DNA of 64,000 nucleotides, taken from contig CAXAMN010021224.1 of assembly GCA_963970005.1 (NCBI GenBank), positions 325,978 to 389,977 on the forward strand. The letters are read 5' to 3'. Each line of letters opens with the position of its first letter. The first letter of the stretch is position 1. A program made the translations under genes and the position numbers. The stretch is from Durusdinium trenchii (Eukaryota > Sar > Dinophyceae > Suessiales > Symbiodiniaceae). This document shows, piece after piece, positions 22,291 through 33,528 of the stretch. The notes below the pieces were generated by a model. It had not been told where the DNA came from and searched no databases. It saw nothing but the letters and a program-made list of their open reading frames with translations.

Positions 22291-24747
22291 TATGTAAATC
22301 CGAAGTTGCATTTGAGAAATATGTGACTCCTTGAAGGCACGTAGACCGCTACAGCTTCTGGAGGTTTTGTCAAGCGTTTGTGCACTAGTCTTTCTTTCAT
22401 CACGCTCACTCACTTCTCTTCAAACAAGTGGGGGGCCTCTCACCTCCTCCCGGATTACGCCTGATTCCCTGCTACCTTTCGTTCACCCCCCTCCTCTCTC
22501 AAGTTGGTTTGAGGTTTGACTTGCAGTACGTTTTTATAGGAGGGCAACAGGAGAAACAAAAGGACAGGGAAAGTGAGAAGGAACAATCAGTTCAAGCATG
22601 TTCTCAGTTCCTAAGCGCAAAGCTAGGGATGTCTTTGCTATTCATGCCCTGACCTTTAGTCTTGACATTGGAGATTGGGCGGGTCGGTTCCAGGAGGCTA
22701 GTTGAAAAAACATCCAAGGAGGGCTGACGTGCGTGTCAGTTGTTTTTCTTAAAGCGATACTGTGATATGGTTGCAGCAATCGTTGAAGTGACACCTGTGC
22801 AGCTCTATCTATCCTGTGGTCAACCTCGTTAACCTGCCGGTCTGCTTCCCGGGTTTGCTTCCCCGGGTCTCCGACCTATAGTCCCGGGTCGACTCTCCTT
22901 GCCTATAGCCTTAACCTTTGTAGGTGTTTTGGAGTGTTCTCGAACATTCAAAAAACACACATATGTTATATAGGTGCTTTGCACTACGATCTTGACATTT
23001 ACATAAAGCAGTTTCTGTGTATGCACTTGCCCTGTAGTCTTGACTGCCAAGAGTATCCCCCCACTTGGAGAGCGGCTGAGTCAACAAACCGGGATATATA
23101 AATATTGTTTGAAGATTTGCTGAACAAAGCTTTGATTGTACAGGAGCTTAGTTGTGCAATTGTTCAGAAGGAGGGAAGCTAAGTTATTAGTGCAAACTTT
23201 CGAAAAAAAAAAAACACAGTTTTAGTGGCAGCTGTTTACAATTGTATGTTACGTTGAAAATCGGTTGAGAGGAACCAATCAAATTTATATATTTATTATT
23301 ATTGATACCTTCTTATTACGCCACACAAACTCAAAAGGAGGTTTATAATTGCAGCGTGGAAAGTCAACTATATATATATATATGTATACATTTTTTGCAA
23401 CCTACTAGAAAGGCAGGTTCATTAGTGTAAATGAGTGGGTCAAGTGTTCATTGTATTGACACCATTCATGTTTATAAGTGTTTTGTTTTTTGTGGTTTCA
23501 ATTGCTTCATATTTGATCCGCTCTTTGTTTTCAACCTACTGAAAAGTTGACTGTAGTCTTTTTAATTGCATGGTTTTGAACGTCCTTTTTTAGGGTAATC
23601 ATTCATTGACTCGTGGTGTATGAAGACGTGCTTGGTCGACCTCATGGTTGCTTGGTCGACCTTCTCAAAAGACCAAACTCTCAGAGACCCGATGGCCTCA
23701 CCAGACCGTCACCTCCCGAGGTCTTGCACCTCATTGGGAGTCCCACCGAGAAAGGCGTGGGCGCGGAGGCCGCGGAGCCCGTCCGTGGGAGGCGGTTGGT
23801 TCCTTTGTTTCTTCAGACTGGCCCTTTGATATCCCGGTTCGAGATCACTTGGACCGTACCAGGTCACTTATGTTTTTGTTTGGGTCATGTTCCGTTTTCG
23901 AACTTTGGAGGGTCCAGCCACGCGGAGAAATGAAGGGAACTTGGATATTGCATGGGTGTTTTCGAGAAGGTCCATTATGTTTGCAGGGGATGGTTTTCAC
24001 TTATGAAAAGTGGGGTGAGGTGACTGCCGAAGAGTTATTCACCTACTAGGGGGGCACTTCTAAATCGTTGGAACAGAATCGCATCGTTGTTTGTCGCAGT
24101 TTTTGGTGCTCAATACTATCGCCATTTGACAATTGGGTGATTTGTGGTGTGTTTGTTTAACAACCCCCAATAATCTATCATATATATATATGGAATATGT
24201 GTGAGGTGATTTTAAGATCAATGTATATACGTACATGTATATATATATACCAGTCCCATGGATTGTTGGGGCATTACACTCTGACAACCACATCATATGG
24301 AATCGGATGGCATGGTCCCTTCCAAGACAAGTATCCTGACTATTCTTTAACTCCACTTTCATGTGATGTGTTCGTTGGAGATTGGAGATGAGCTACGCAT
24401 ATCTAGTGCATATGGACGAAGGGTGTTCCGATTATCTTTTTGTAGGTTTTCTATGGCACACCATGCATCCATTTCTGGGTCACTTAGATGCGGTCCTGTC
24501 AGGTAAACCTTGCTGCCAGTATGAACCATACTGATTAAACTTTTCATGGACCATGTATGGGATAGTTACTAGTACTTGCTGATACGTGCATTGGAGTCAT
24601 AATATTGGGATACATTGTCAGATACATGTACGTTATTCCATTTCACGGGAATGTCTGCCAACACGGCGACAAAAACACAACAAAGCCGCAACAAAAATAG
24701 TAGGCCCCCCAAAGAAAAAATAACAGACACAATTCGGAGGCTTCTTG
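22291..24747. other. Gene-poor stretch
   Basis: No firm gene. AT-rich segments and short TA runs (23373-23386, 24180-24190) dominate. A plus-strand frame at about 23718-23792 (V-L-H-L-I-G-S-P-T-E-K-G, after CCGAG and before GTTGG) is weakly exon-like. The TAGTCTTGACAT word occurs at 22657, 22987 (partial) and 23033. Confidence 0.4.
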
Positions 24748-24748
24748 T

Positions 24749-24789
<41 letters not shown>
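24748..24789. repeat. (TTG)n microsatellite
   Basis: About 13 uninterrupted TTG units. Frames reading Leu, Cys, Gln or Thr homopolymers through it are repeat artefacts. Confidence 0.95.
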
Positions 24790-24790
<1 letters not shown>

Positions 24791-25373
24791 CACTGGTTTT
24801 TCTTTTCTTCGTTCCCCGGTTGTTCGGACGATGCCTCACGAGGTTCACGGCGTGGTGAAGAGCTTGGACGATGCCTCGCATCGGTTGCCGCCGCGCCCAG
24901 AGGGACGTTGGCGTTGGCGTTCAGATGGCGTTCGGGAGCGTTGGCGTTCGGGAAGTGTTTGTCCCGAACTGGTGAAATCATGTGAACATTCCTTGGAAGG
25001 TGAATATGTTAAAAAGATTTAAAAAGAAACAAATCCAGGTTCCTTTGAGCCAATCCAAGTATTTGAGCCACCAAACAGGTCCGGTCTGGGTGATGTCAGG
25101 GATCGATGCAGCCCACACGACGCGTTGGACGCGTGTAGCGTGGACAGCTCCACCAGTTCCCAAACGGGAGTGTGACAGGACGATCCAAACGTAGGGTGCT
25201 TCAAAAAGATGTTCACAGAACCACAAAGAACCCCATTAAGTCATCCATTTCATACCCAAGAACCACGCGTGAGTGAACCTTTTGGAAAAGCATCTTCAGT
25301 GTTTCGTGTGGTTTTCACTCTGTGTTCACTGGTTGGACGGCGAACCGCCGATCTGTTTCACGTGCTCGCACCA

Positions 25374-25520
25374 ATCAACACCTCTGCCGGCGGAAATCAT
25401 CGTTGACGACGCGGAAGTCGCTGGCGGAACAAGGCACGACCTCACCTTTGGCCACCATGCGGGGAGGGCCGTGTTTCGGGGAGATGGAGGGGCCGTGAAT
25501 GCAGACCCGCATTGGTACCA
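25374..25520 (+). CDS. Exon-like segment, unrecognised
   Basis: A plus frame reads L-P-A-E-I-I-V-D-D-A-E-V-A-G-G and G-H-H-A-G-R-A-V-F-R-G-D-G-G, a composition typical of coding sequence, and ends at a possible donor CCA|GTAGTA. No clear acceptor or family is seen. Confidence 0.35.
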
Positions 25521-26712
25521 GTAGTATCCAGTAGTCATTCCAGATGATCATCCATCATGAACTATTGGAGACCAAATCTGGGGTGATTCTAAGATGTTTG
25601 TAGACCCAATTCATCCAACTTCCGTGGATGGTCAGGATTGGTATCCCAGACTAAGTCCCCGGACCCTTCAGGAGAAGACCGGACGGTGGACCGGATCGCT
25701 TCTTGGAGCGGCCCTCAAGAGGGATTCTTGGAGCCCTCAAACCTGGTCAGGTTTGGGGTGCTTTAATGATGCCACCTTTCTAGATACACCTTCATGAACG
25801 TAGACATGGACCTGTAAAGGAAAGGCGCCGTGTCTAGCACATGTCTAGCTCTTGCGTGTTGATGTTCAGGAGCTGTAGTGTAACCAGTCTCCGTTCACAG
25901 TTACAGTCTTTTGGGGGCAAGTTCACATCCAGTACTGGATCCAAGAGCCAAGGATGAGCAAGCAAAGGGTGTGATGTTTTTTTGTCTTTTTTGGAGGCTT
26001 TCGGAACAGGTCAACAAAAATGCCTAGTGAGTAGGATGAGTCAGGATGGGTGAAGAGGTAAATTGAACATAGAAATCATAATTGGACAAAAGGATGCCAG
26101 ACCAGCTTAGTTGAGAGTTTATTTTGGTGAAAGGGTTAAACATGACAACGTGTAAGTCAATGCGGTTAGCATTCCAGAGTCAAAGGTTAGCACACTGCAG
26201 CTGCAGCCAAGGCTTAAGATCGCGTTTTACCCTGCATCCCAACAAATTTGGAGAAAGGTCTTTACTAACCATCATCATCCGGTGTTACTTGGAACTGAAA
26301 GCCCCAAGCGTCACAGGAAGAAGTGACAATCACTTCACTAAGATGCAAAGCGGAACAAATCCACTGTTGGGAATTGGATACCAGGACCTTCCAAGAGGTG
26401 TCTATAAATAGCCTCAGAAAGCGGTGATTCGGAGTGTCCAAATGCCGGACTTGGTTTCGGTCCTGGTACATACCTCATGCATTGTATCTAAGAACTGAAG
26501 AAAAACCAGAACAACACGCTCTCCTTCAGGCCCACGGCTTTAACTCGAGTTTCGGTTCGGCTCAGCACTCCGAACTCGCCCTCTTGAGCCTCGGAGTGAA
26601 AAAGAGGTTCGGCTCTTGTCCCCAGTCCACGTCTCAAACTGGAATGGAGGTAGGCGAGGAGCTCAAACAGGAGAATTCTAGAAGAGGTTACTTGCGGTCA
26701 CATACTCCCATA

Positions 26713-26808
26713 GGGTCCAGGTACCTTTTGAGGATGGTTTTGGAGGTGAAAATACTTCCAGATGAAGGTCTTGGGAGCCAAAGGACATCCTGAGGAGGTA
26801 CCTGGACC
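26713..26808. repeat. Fold-back hairpin element
   Basis: The left arm begins GGGTCCAGGTACC and continues GAGGATG; the right arm is its near reverse complement (CATCCTGAGGAGGTACCTGGACC). Arms are about 30 bp with a 35-bp loop. A second GGTCC...CCATAGGG pair extends outside the arms. Confidence 0.8.
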
Positions 26809-27118
26809 ATCCTGGACCCATAGGGATACGGTCTGTTTCACTTCTCTTGACACAGCATTGATTCCGCATCGGTCTGATTGGATGACCACATATAGATGGA
26901 AACCATGGAGGTGATTGAGTGGATGTATGTGGATGTTCATCAGACCTATGGTGAATTTGTTACCTAAAACTCCGAAAACCGAGAGTACTTGGTACACTCC
27001 CTGGGAATCGTCATGGGCCAACGTGCAGAACGCGGCCGGCCCCGATTTCGGATGACCATGAAATCCTCATACCAAACTGGTGGTTTTCCACTTCCACGAT
27101 GATTCCAGGAAGTGTATT

Positions 27119-27204
27119 ATACCTGGACCCTCCAAGGGGTGTCCAATGGACTACCCACACTACCTATAGGCTTTCATTGGGCACCCCTTGGAGGGTCCTG
27201 GTAT
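27119..27204. repeat. Fold-back hairpin element
   Basis: Arms of about 29 bp (left ATACCTGGACCCTCCAAGGG, right its reverse complement with about two mismatches) surround a 27-bp loop. It has the CTGGACCCTCCAA end also seen at 45520. Confidence 0.9.
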
Positions 27205-27432
27205 ACTCCATCTAGTCATGTCGATCGTGCTCCAACACATCTAGCATGTTCCGGGCCCGCGGTCGGACCCTTCTCAGAAGCATGCTCTTGCAAGGTCTTC
27301 CAAGCCTTATTTGTGATGAGATCACTGGAAGTCATAACCCCCCCTCAAGGTTTTCCTATGGCCATCAAAGTGGGATTCTTTTTTTGACATGTTTTTACAT
27401 TGGGGTTGGTCAATTCGGAGAGGTCACGGTCA

Positions 27433-27630
27433 GACTCTTCGTCTCTTCATGAGGAGATCGCCCCAAAGACTAAGTCTCTTCACGCGGAGAGGCCCGAGGA
27501 GGGATCCTAAAGACTAAACCTCTTGTGGTCTTTGGAATACATTAGATATTAGAGATAGGATTTTTGGGATCGGTGAAGTGAAAGGAGTGTTGGACATGAA
27601 TTGTAAAAGGGATGTTTAATGGGCAATAGG
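27433..27630. repeat. Second locus of the 14.9 kb direct-repeat family
   Basis: Two degenerate units with TCTCTTCATGAGGAGA and CCCCAAAGACTAA at 27440-27518, then GGGATGTTTAATGGG near 27610, in the same order as at 14931-15260. Confidence 0.65.
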
Positions 27631-27639
27631 AGGGTATGT

Positions 27640-30600
27640 TGATACCATGTGTCCGTAGATTTTTCTATTTCACACAATACCTCATCTTCCTGAACACCTA
27701 CGAACTCCAGCTGTTTCTCCTCCCATGTCCAACCGCCAGGAAGAGGAAGTTACTCAGGCACCGGGCGGTCTGGGGGTCAGGAGGTTGAAGGTCTCGGTGG
27801 TTCACCATAGCCTGCTTTCTCTTTTGAGTGGGGTTTGCCACCCTATATGCTTTAGCCATGCCCAGATTGTGGCTTGTAGCATTGACATCCTGCAAAAGAG
27901 CAGTCCCAGTTCCCAGAAGCTGGAGACAGTCTCAAACCTTGTTATCAAGCACAGAGAGGGGCAATTAGGGACAGTTGTTTCTATGCGTTTTGCTTTGTCA
28001 AACTGCCACGCCAATCCACGTGCTGGTAGCCAAGTTCCTGCATTCTTTTGCCCAGAACTTTGGTTGCCGCCATTCGATGGAAGTTGATGATATCTCAGAA
28101 CAAGTGCGTCAGACAACTGAATTTGTATTGGCTAAAGATAGGCTTTCCAAGACAGGAGGCTTCATGGAACAACATGGGAGAGCAGGTGCGCGGTGCGGTG
28201 AGACCATGCATGTGCGGAGTGCAGCGCGTTGGCTTGGGCTAGGCCAGTGGCCAAGATTCAGCCAATCAGGTGGTGACGCTAGTGCCACAGATGGCACAAA
28301 AAGTGAACTAGATGAGTAAGGATGGTTGTTGATGCTAAAGCCGCTCAGCTGAAAAACGTAGATACTGGCATGCAAAGTGCTCTTCAGCGCAGTTGCAATA
28401 CGCTGGACTCAGCCCGAGAAAAAGACACTGCAGATTGAGTATTTGGCGTTCGTCAACAAATCGGCTGAACTGTTGGGTTGGTCGAACGCCAGGCGGATGT
28501 GTTCACATCGCTTGCTGTTTGGCTAGGGCGTCCTGGGTACGATCCCACGCTTGAAAAACAAATAAGTCAACTACTAGAATCCCCACCGATGGGAGGCAGA
28601 GGGTTTGCAAGGTTTGCCCCTTTTTGTTATCATATGCCAGTTTATGTCGTTTGTATCTGGCAAACCCAAAAATTACAGCCACCTACTTGGGAGTTCAAAT
28701 CTGGTGGGGTCACATCGACTGTCAATCTTAGCTTGAACTTGCTATGCTAGAATGATCCCATCGTTCCATGGAAAATTTGGGGCCGGTCCCGGCGTATACC
28801 GACACCTCGAGTGGGCACTCGCAAACCTAGTTCGATCCTCATCATGTGGTTTTCGAAATGACATCTTGCAAAAAGTGTTTTCCACCATGCTGCGTGTCTA
28901 GTTGATGTGACAATCATCCTGAAGGTAAAGGACATGGACATGAACTCAAACCAATGACGTGATTTGGATTGCCGATTGGATGTGGAGAAGGGTCAGGCGA
29001 TCGACATGTCGCTGTTTCTTTTGCAAGGCTGTCCTGCCCTTGTTGGATCTTCCAAGGCTGAGATCAGGTTGGGAAGGGCTTGGGATGGGAATTGGTTGGA
29101 TCTGGATCTTCCAACTGGGTGTCTCATGGATCCATAAGAAGTGCAAGGTATAGTCAAGTGGAACCTTCCATGCCCAATCGGGGTGTTTTGTCGGCCAATG
29201 CTGTCGCCCAGACGGTCATGTGTGTTTGATGGGCAAGCAGACTACAGACTACAGTTTAACAAACGACAACCACCCTGATTTGTGACGCGACAGCAAAACA
29301 GATATACATATATACATATATATATATATATTGGTTCCCTGTTTATTGCAGTTGTATCGCATTGGCATGTCCATTGAGGGGTAGACACAAAATAGAACAC
29401 ACAAAAAAAACATACACGTGGTTGTTGAAGACAACTGTAACTACTGTGTGGGCAGAAACTAACATGTTCCCTTTAATGAATTGCAATAATTGCATCGTCA
29501 CGTCATGGATTGGTTCATGATTCTTTTTGATAGTGTGAAGACGGCTTCCCTCAGACCCCAACACGGACGAGGGCTGTTTTGTTGGAACATTGGACGGATG
29601 CATCATTGGTGCTCATGTTTCAGTGTTACCCGCGTTTTCAGCATCTTCACATTTGTTTGCAGCCTCTGTGTATGTTGGAGTCCTGGTGACACATCAAGGA
29701 ATCAAGCAGGGTTTTGTGCGATGAATCCAGACCCGCGAAGTGATCTCATTTTTGAGCCTCCAGAAACTCTTTCATTTGTTTCTTGTCGAAGGGGAACTCC
29801 ACTTTGGGTCACTTCGAAGCCAAAGCGGGGCGGTTGTGTCGCCTCCGGTTGTGTCGCCTCCTGCGCGTCGCAGGCCGGCGAAGGTCTGACGTTGTCCATG
29901 GGTTCCTTTGAGGGTGTCGCATCCGTCCACATGGACCTGTCGTGGATGTTCAAGCAGCAAGCCGTCAGGACCCATTTTCATAGGGTCAGGACCCATGTTC
30001 TAAACTACTTGAAGTCGGGTCCAGGTAACCGCCGAAATAACATGACCCAGACACGGACTGGCAGTCCGGACGACCGATCGGGCCAGGGGGTGGGAAAGGG
30101 ATTTTCCTCAGGCGGCGTAGATACCATACATTGGAGTGTTTGGGATAAAATCAGTCCCTTCCAGTGACCCGCCAAACCATGAACAATCAAGGTTTTCACG
30201 AACAAAAAACAGGTTTTATTTGCTAGGGAAAACCAGGTGTTTGATGGTTTGTGGGGCCATTGGTTGCTGTTGTTACCAAGGGTTGCACAGAAACCATTGG
30301 AACTATTGGCTCCTGGGGTCTAGAGTCAGAGTCTATAATTGAGATATGTTGAGATTATGCCTTTGTTAGTTTCTCATCTGCACGGTTTGCACATTGACAT
30401 ACAGTAAATCTCCTGTCTCAGGCATCCCTGGTCCCTATATATAAGTGATGTAGAACTTGGGTGTGCCAAGGCTTTTGTCATACCTTGCCCTACCCTTTGC
30501 ACTACCTAGTATAGCAGACAAACACCCAACATATATCCCTACAATTCCCTACTTCAAGACCATCCAGTTACCTGTCAACATCCATACATATCCATACCAA

Positions 30601-30955
30601 TATTGGATTCCATCCAGACATGGCCCACGGCCCACGTAGGTGGTTTCGGATAGTATGTTCAAGATTTACTTGGCATGATTGAACCCACTGACTATTCTTT
30701 TCAAGTGACGTGAAACCACCAACCAGCCATGAAATCAATCCTCGTTTTCTCTCATCACGAGCCAAAGACACAAGATTCACCAGTCTGCAACTGCAATCAC
30801 CGGTGGGATGTGAAGGAAGTTGATGTAAACCGCACTCAGACAGATTCACACGACTATCAGGACAGTTTGATGATCAGACCGTCCATGACTCTCTACCATG
30901 TTTGCTGCCAAAGAGTGGCACCGACCGTTGTTCACCCATTGGTCACCTCGAACAG
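27640..30955. other. Stretch without a firm gene
   Basis: A plus frame at 28035-28200 (E-V-D-D-I-S-E-Q-V-R-Q-T-T-E-F-V-L-A-K-D-R-L) is coding-like, and a 225-codon plus frame spans 29490-30167, but neither has supporting splice sites or a known motif. A unit at 30213-30262 (GGAAAACCAGG, TTGATGGTTT) recurs at 35616-35660. Confidence 0.35.
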
Positions 30956-31023
30956 AGGATGAAGGCGGCGCGCGCAGAAGCGGCAGTGCGCCCTGAAGAG
31001 AACCGCGCTGCTCTGAAGGGATG
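30956..31023 (+). CDS. Short exon-like segment, Ala/Arg/Glu helix
   Basis: Bounded by AACAG| and ATG|GTGAGC. It encodes M-K-A-A-R-A-E-A-A-V-R-P-E-E-N-R-A-A-L-K, a strongly helical composition. No family can be given; it may belong with 31217. Confidence 0.42.
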
Positions 31024-31216
31024 GTGAGCTTAGATAGCTGAACCCAACTGCAAATGCCCTAGAAAATGGCACATGATCCTATATAAACCGGTCGATCCTT
31101 TTCCATTTTTAGGAGTAATTACTCAGTGCCCAGGTATATGACACGAGGGCTAGGCCCTCCAAGTACTACAAGGTACAAGTACATCATGTCATGTAGGGCA
31201 CCAACTGGGAGTTCAG

Positions 31217-31328
31217 CAGCACCAAGTGACCCACCTGGAGACCTCCATCGGCCAGGAGCTTCGCCAGGTGTTGGTCAATTTCTTCGCTCAAAGCGCCCCA
31301 ATGGAGAATGCTTCAGAGACATAGCATG
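31217..31328 (+). CDS. Exon-like segment, unrecognised
   Basis: After GTTCAG| the frame reads Q-H-Q-V-T-H-L-E-T-S-I-G-Q-E-L-R-Q-V-L, then A-P-M-E-N-A-S-E-T and TAG. It is coding-like and only 190 bp after the previous segment. The 3' edge is uncertain; the TAG could be beyond a donor. Confidence 0.42.
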
Positions 31329-31911
31329 ACATAGCTAAGGGAGACAGAGCAGTGCCGACGGTCCCATCAAAGGCACGGTTCCATGTGCGGACTAGACATC
31401 ACTAGACCACGTAGATGAGTTGGTGTTCCATGTTTGGTCCTCTTGCGTAAGGTATGAACTTCGGAACATGATGCTTTTAGCGAAATCATTTGTCATCAAT
31501 TGCAGGCGGCAAGATTTGGCCTTGGCGTTCGCACCGTCCAACCTCTTGACTTTCAGTCGATATGGCGATCTAGATGATGCACATTGCGGGCGCGAATGCT
31601 ACGTAACCCTAGGGCCCCTGACCCATCTCCTCAGGTTCGGCGGGCACGGTCGACCCCCCAACCAGGGCATTCCTCGCTGAGTCGAGCCGTTGGTTGATTC
31701 GCTGAGCCCCGCGACAGGCCTTTGTCCAGCTGGAAGATGAGAAGGATTGGGAACCCAGTCAGTGGACTTCATGTAATTCCGTGTTAGAATCAACGAAAAC
31801 AACCAACGACCCACGAACTATTGTAATTCACTCAGATATAATGGGTCATGGCACTGGACCCCCCTGTTAAACTGGAGCGGAGCGGAGTGCCACACTGGTC
31901 GACCACTAGAG

Positions 31912-31921
31912 NNNNNNNNNN
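31912..31921. other. Assembly gap (10 N)
   Basis: Exactly ten N in non-repetitive sequence, a scaffold gap of unknown true size. An exon could be missing here. Confidence 1.
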
Positions 31922-32289
31922 GCCAAAAATGACATGAGTGGAGTCAACTCTGGAAATCAAATCTGCACCCCCCGACCTTCTAGAACGTCTTCAGTAGACG
32001 GGACGGATCATGGACAGCCGAGCCCGATCCCCGGTCCGGCTCAGTTTGGGGACTGTTTCCCCTGACATGCACAGCGTGAAAGTACTGCACGGCGAACGAA
32101 AGTTCGGATTCGGTGGAGCAAGGGCTCCACGACCGACCTGGAAGACCACAAGTTTGCTCCGTGGTAGAGCACAATCGGGCTTGGCTCCAGGTTGAACGAC
32201 CCATCTAGTCCAATCTAGCCGAGGATCTTAGCCATATTCTAGCCTCTCTAGTATATCTATATAGCCTCTCGTGTTTGGAATCGTGGGAG

Positions 32290-32380
32290 TCGGAGATGAA
32301 GCGGGTCGAGCTGTTCCAAGACAGGACCATTAAAAAGCCCCCTTTGAGCGACGTTGTTCCACTGAGACCGGATGCGAGGT
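32290..32380 (+). CDS. Exon-like segment, unrecognised
   Basis: Reads E-M-K-R-V-E-L-F-Q-D-R-T-I-K-K-P-P-L-S-D and ends at a strong donor GCGAG|GTATGT. An ATG at 32296 is in frame. Function unknown. Confidence 0.45.
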
Positions 32381-33406
32381 ATGTGGGGTGCTTTTGTAAT
32401 GAGCGGGCCCAAAACAGCGTGTCATGATTTCAGGAATAAACTCGATGGTCCAAAAAGGGTGAGGATGTTGTGTGGATGTTCTCTTCCAGTTTGACTTCAG
32501 GGATCATTCTCCGCGCCCAGGACACCTTCGGAGCCCTTTTGCTTCACAGGCGGGGTTAGGACCGTGCGGTCAGCTGACCGGTATTGGGAGTCCGAGATTC
32601 CTCTCAACATAGCAGACCCAGAAAGGCAAACCTGGACTGCTTTTTCCTTAGTGCGTGCCCCACGCCTGGTAGCTGTGCTTGTAATTAGCTATCCAGTTTG
32701 GGTGGTGTGTGGGCATAGACAGATGTTTCGTACTTAGAAAATGAGATGCTTGATGTGACCCAAATGTTCAAGAAAAAAACGGTCCAGGTCCGTCGTGACG
32801 TCGTCCCCATTGTCCGAACTGAGACTCCACACACTTATGATCATTGCAAGTATGCATGGCCAGTGGCCAGTCAAAGTAGAGCGGAACAAGTGGAAGTCCA
32901 CAGGAGATTTACCTACTTTCTCCACTCTCTACAACTGGCAATCAATCAATAAATAATTTGGTCGGAGAACAAGATGTTATGACCTATACTCATATCACCG
33001 TTTCACGACTTCAGGTTTAATCTTCAGATCCTTTACTATAAAATTTGCACAAGATGATCTATAGAACGTACAAGAATGAATACTCCGCCGCTCTAAGCCA
33101 AACAAACTGGGTGCGGATTAGGGCTTTATCGTGAAATATTGAAGTGCTGTGCCCCAAAATGAGACGAGACCCAACTGTTTTTGCATAGATGGGGACTGCT
33201 CAGAGTTGAATTGTTTCATGGATCAATTGATAACCCTTCACCAGCCAAAAGAGCCTTTGTGATCTTTGTGCGGCTTTTGAGACACAGTTCCGTCGAAAGA
33301 AACTAAAGCGATAAAGAGTGCCTCGTGTCCAGTTTGCTTTTGCCTAGGTTCTTGAACACGATGATCACACATTCGGTCGAAGAAAGAAGCTGCTCTATTT
33401 CCTCAG

Positions 33407-33528
33407 GCTTTGTGGATGTTGTCCGCGGACATGCCTCAACCAAGAAAGACTCTCTCCAAGTCATAAAGCTTCCAGCCGGACTCGGGCACTTCTGGTGCAG
33501 GCAAAAGCTGGGAAAGCGCTTTATTGAG
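33407..33528 (+). CDS. Exon-like segment, unrecognised
   Basis: Between TTCCTCAG| and GAG|GTGCAT, 122 nt read G-F-V-D-V-V-R-G-H-A-S-T-K-K-D-S-L-Q-V-I, then G-H-F-W-C-R-Q-K-L-G-K-R-F-I-E. Both splice sites are good and the composition is protein-like. I do not recognise the family. Confidence 0.45.

Noticed and set aside
29490-30167. 225-codon plus-strand frame, among the longest closed frames
   Set aside because: Composition is heterogeneous (Cys/Phe-rich then Arg/Gly-rich), no motif, no splice context; it probably stays open by chance. A short internal stretch could be an exon but this is not supported.
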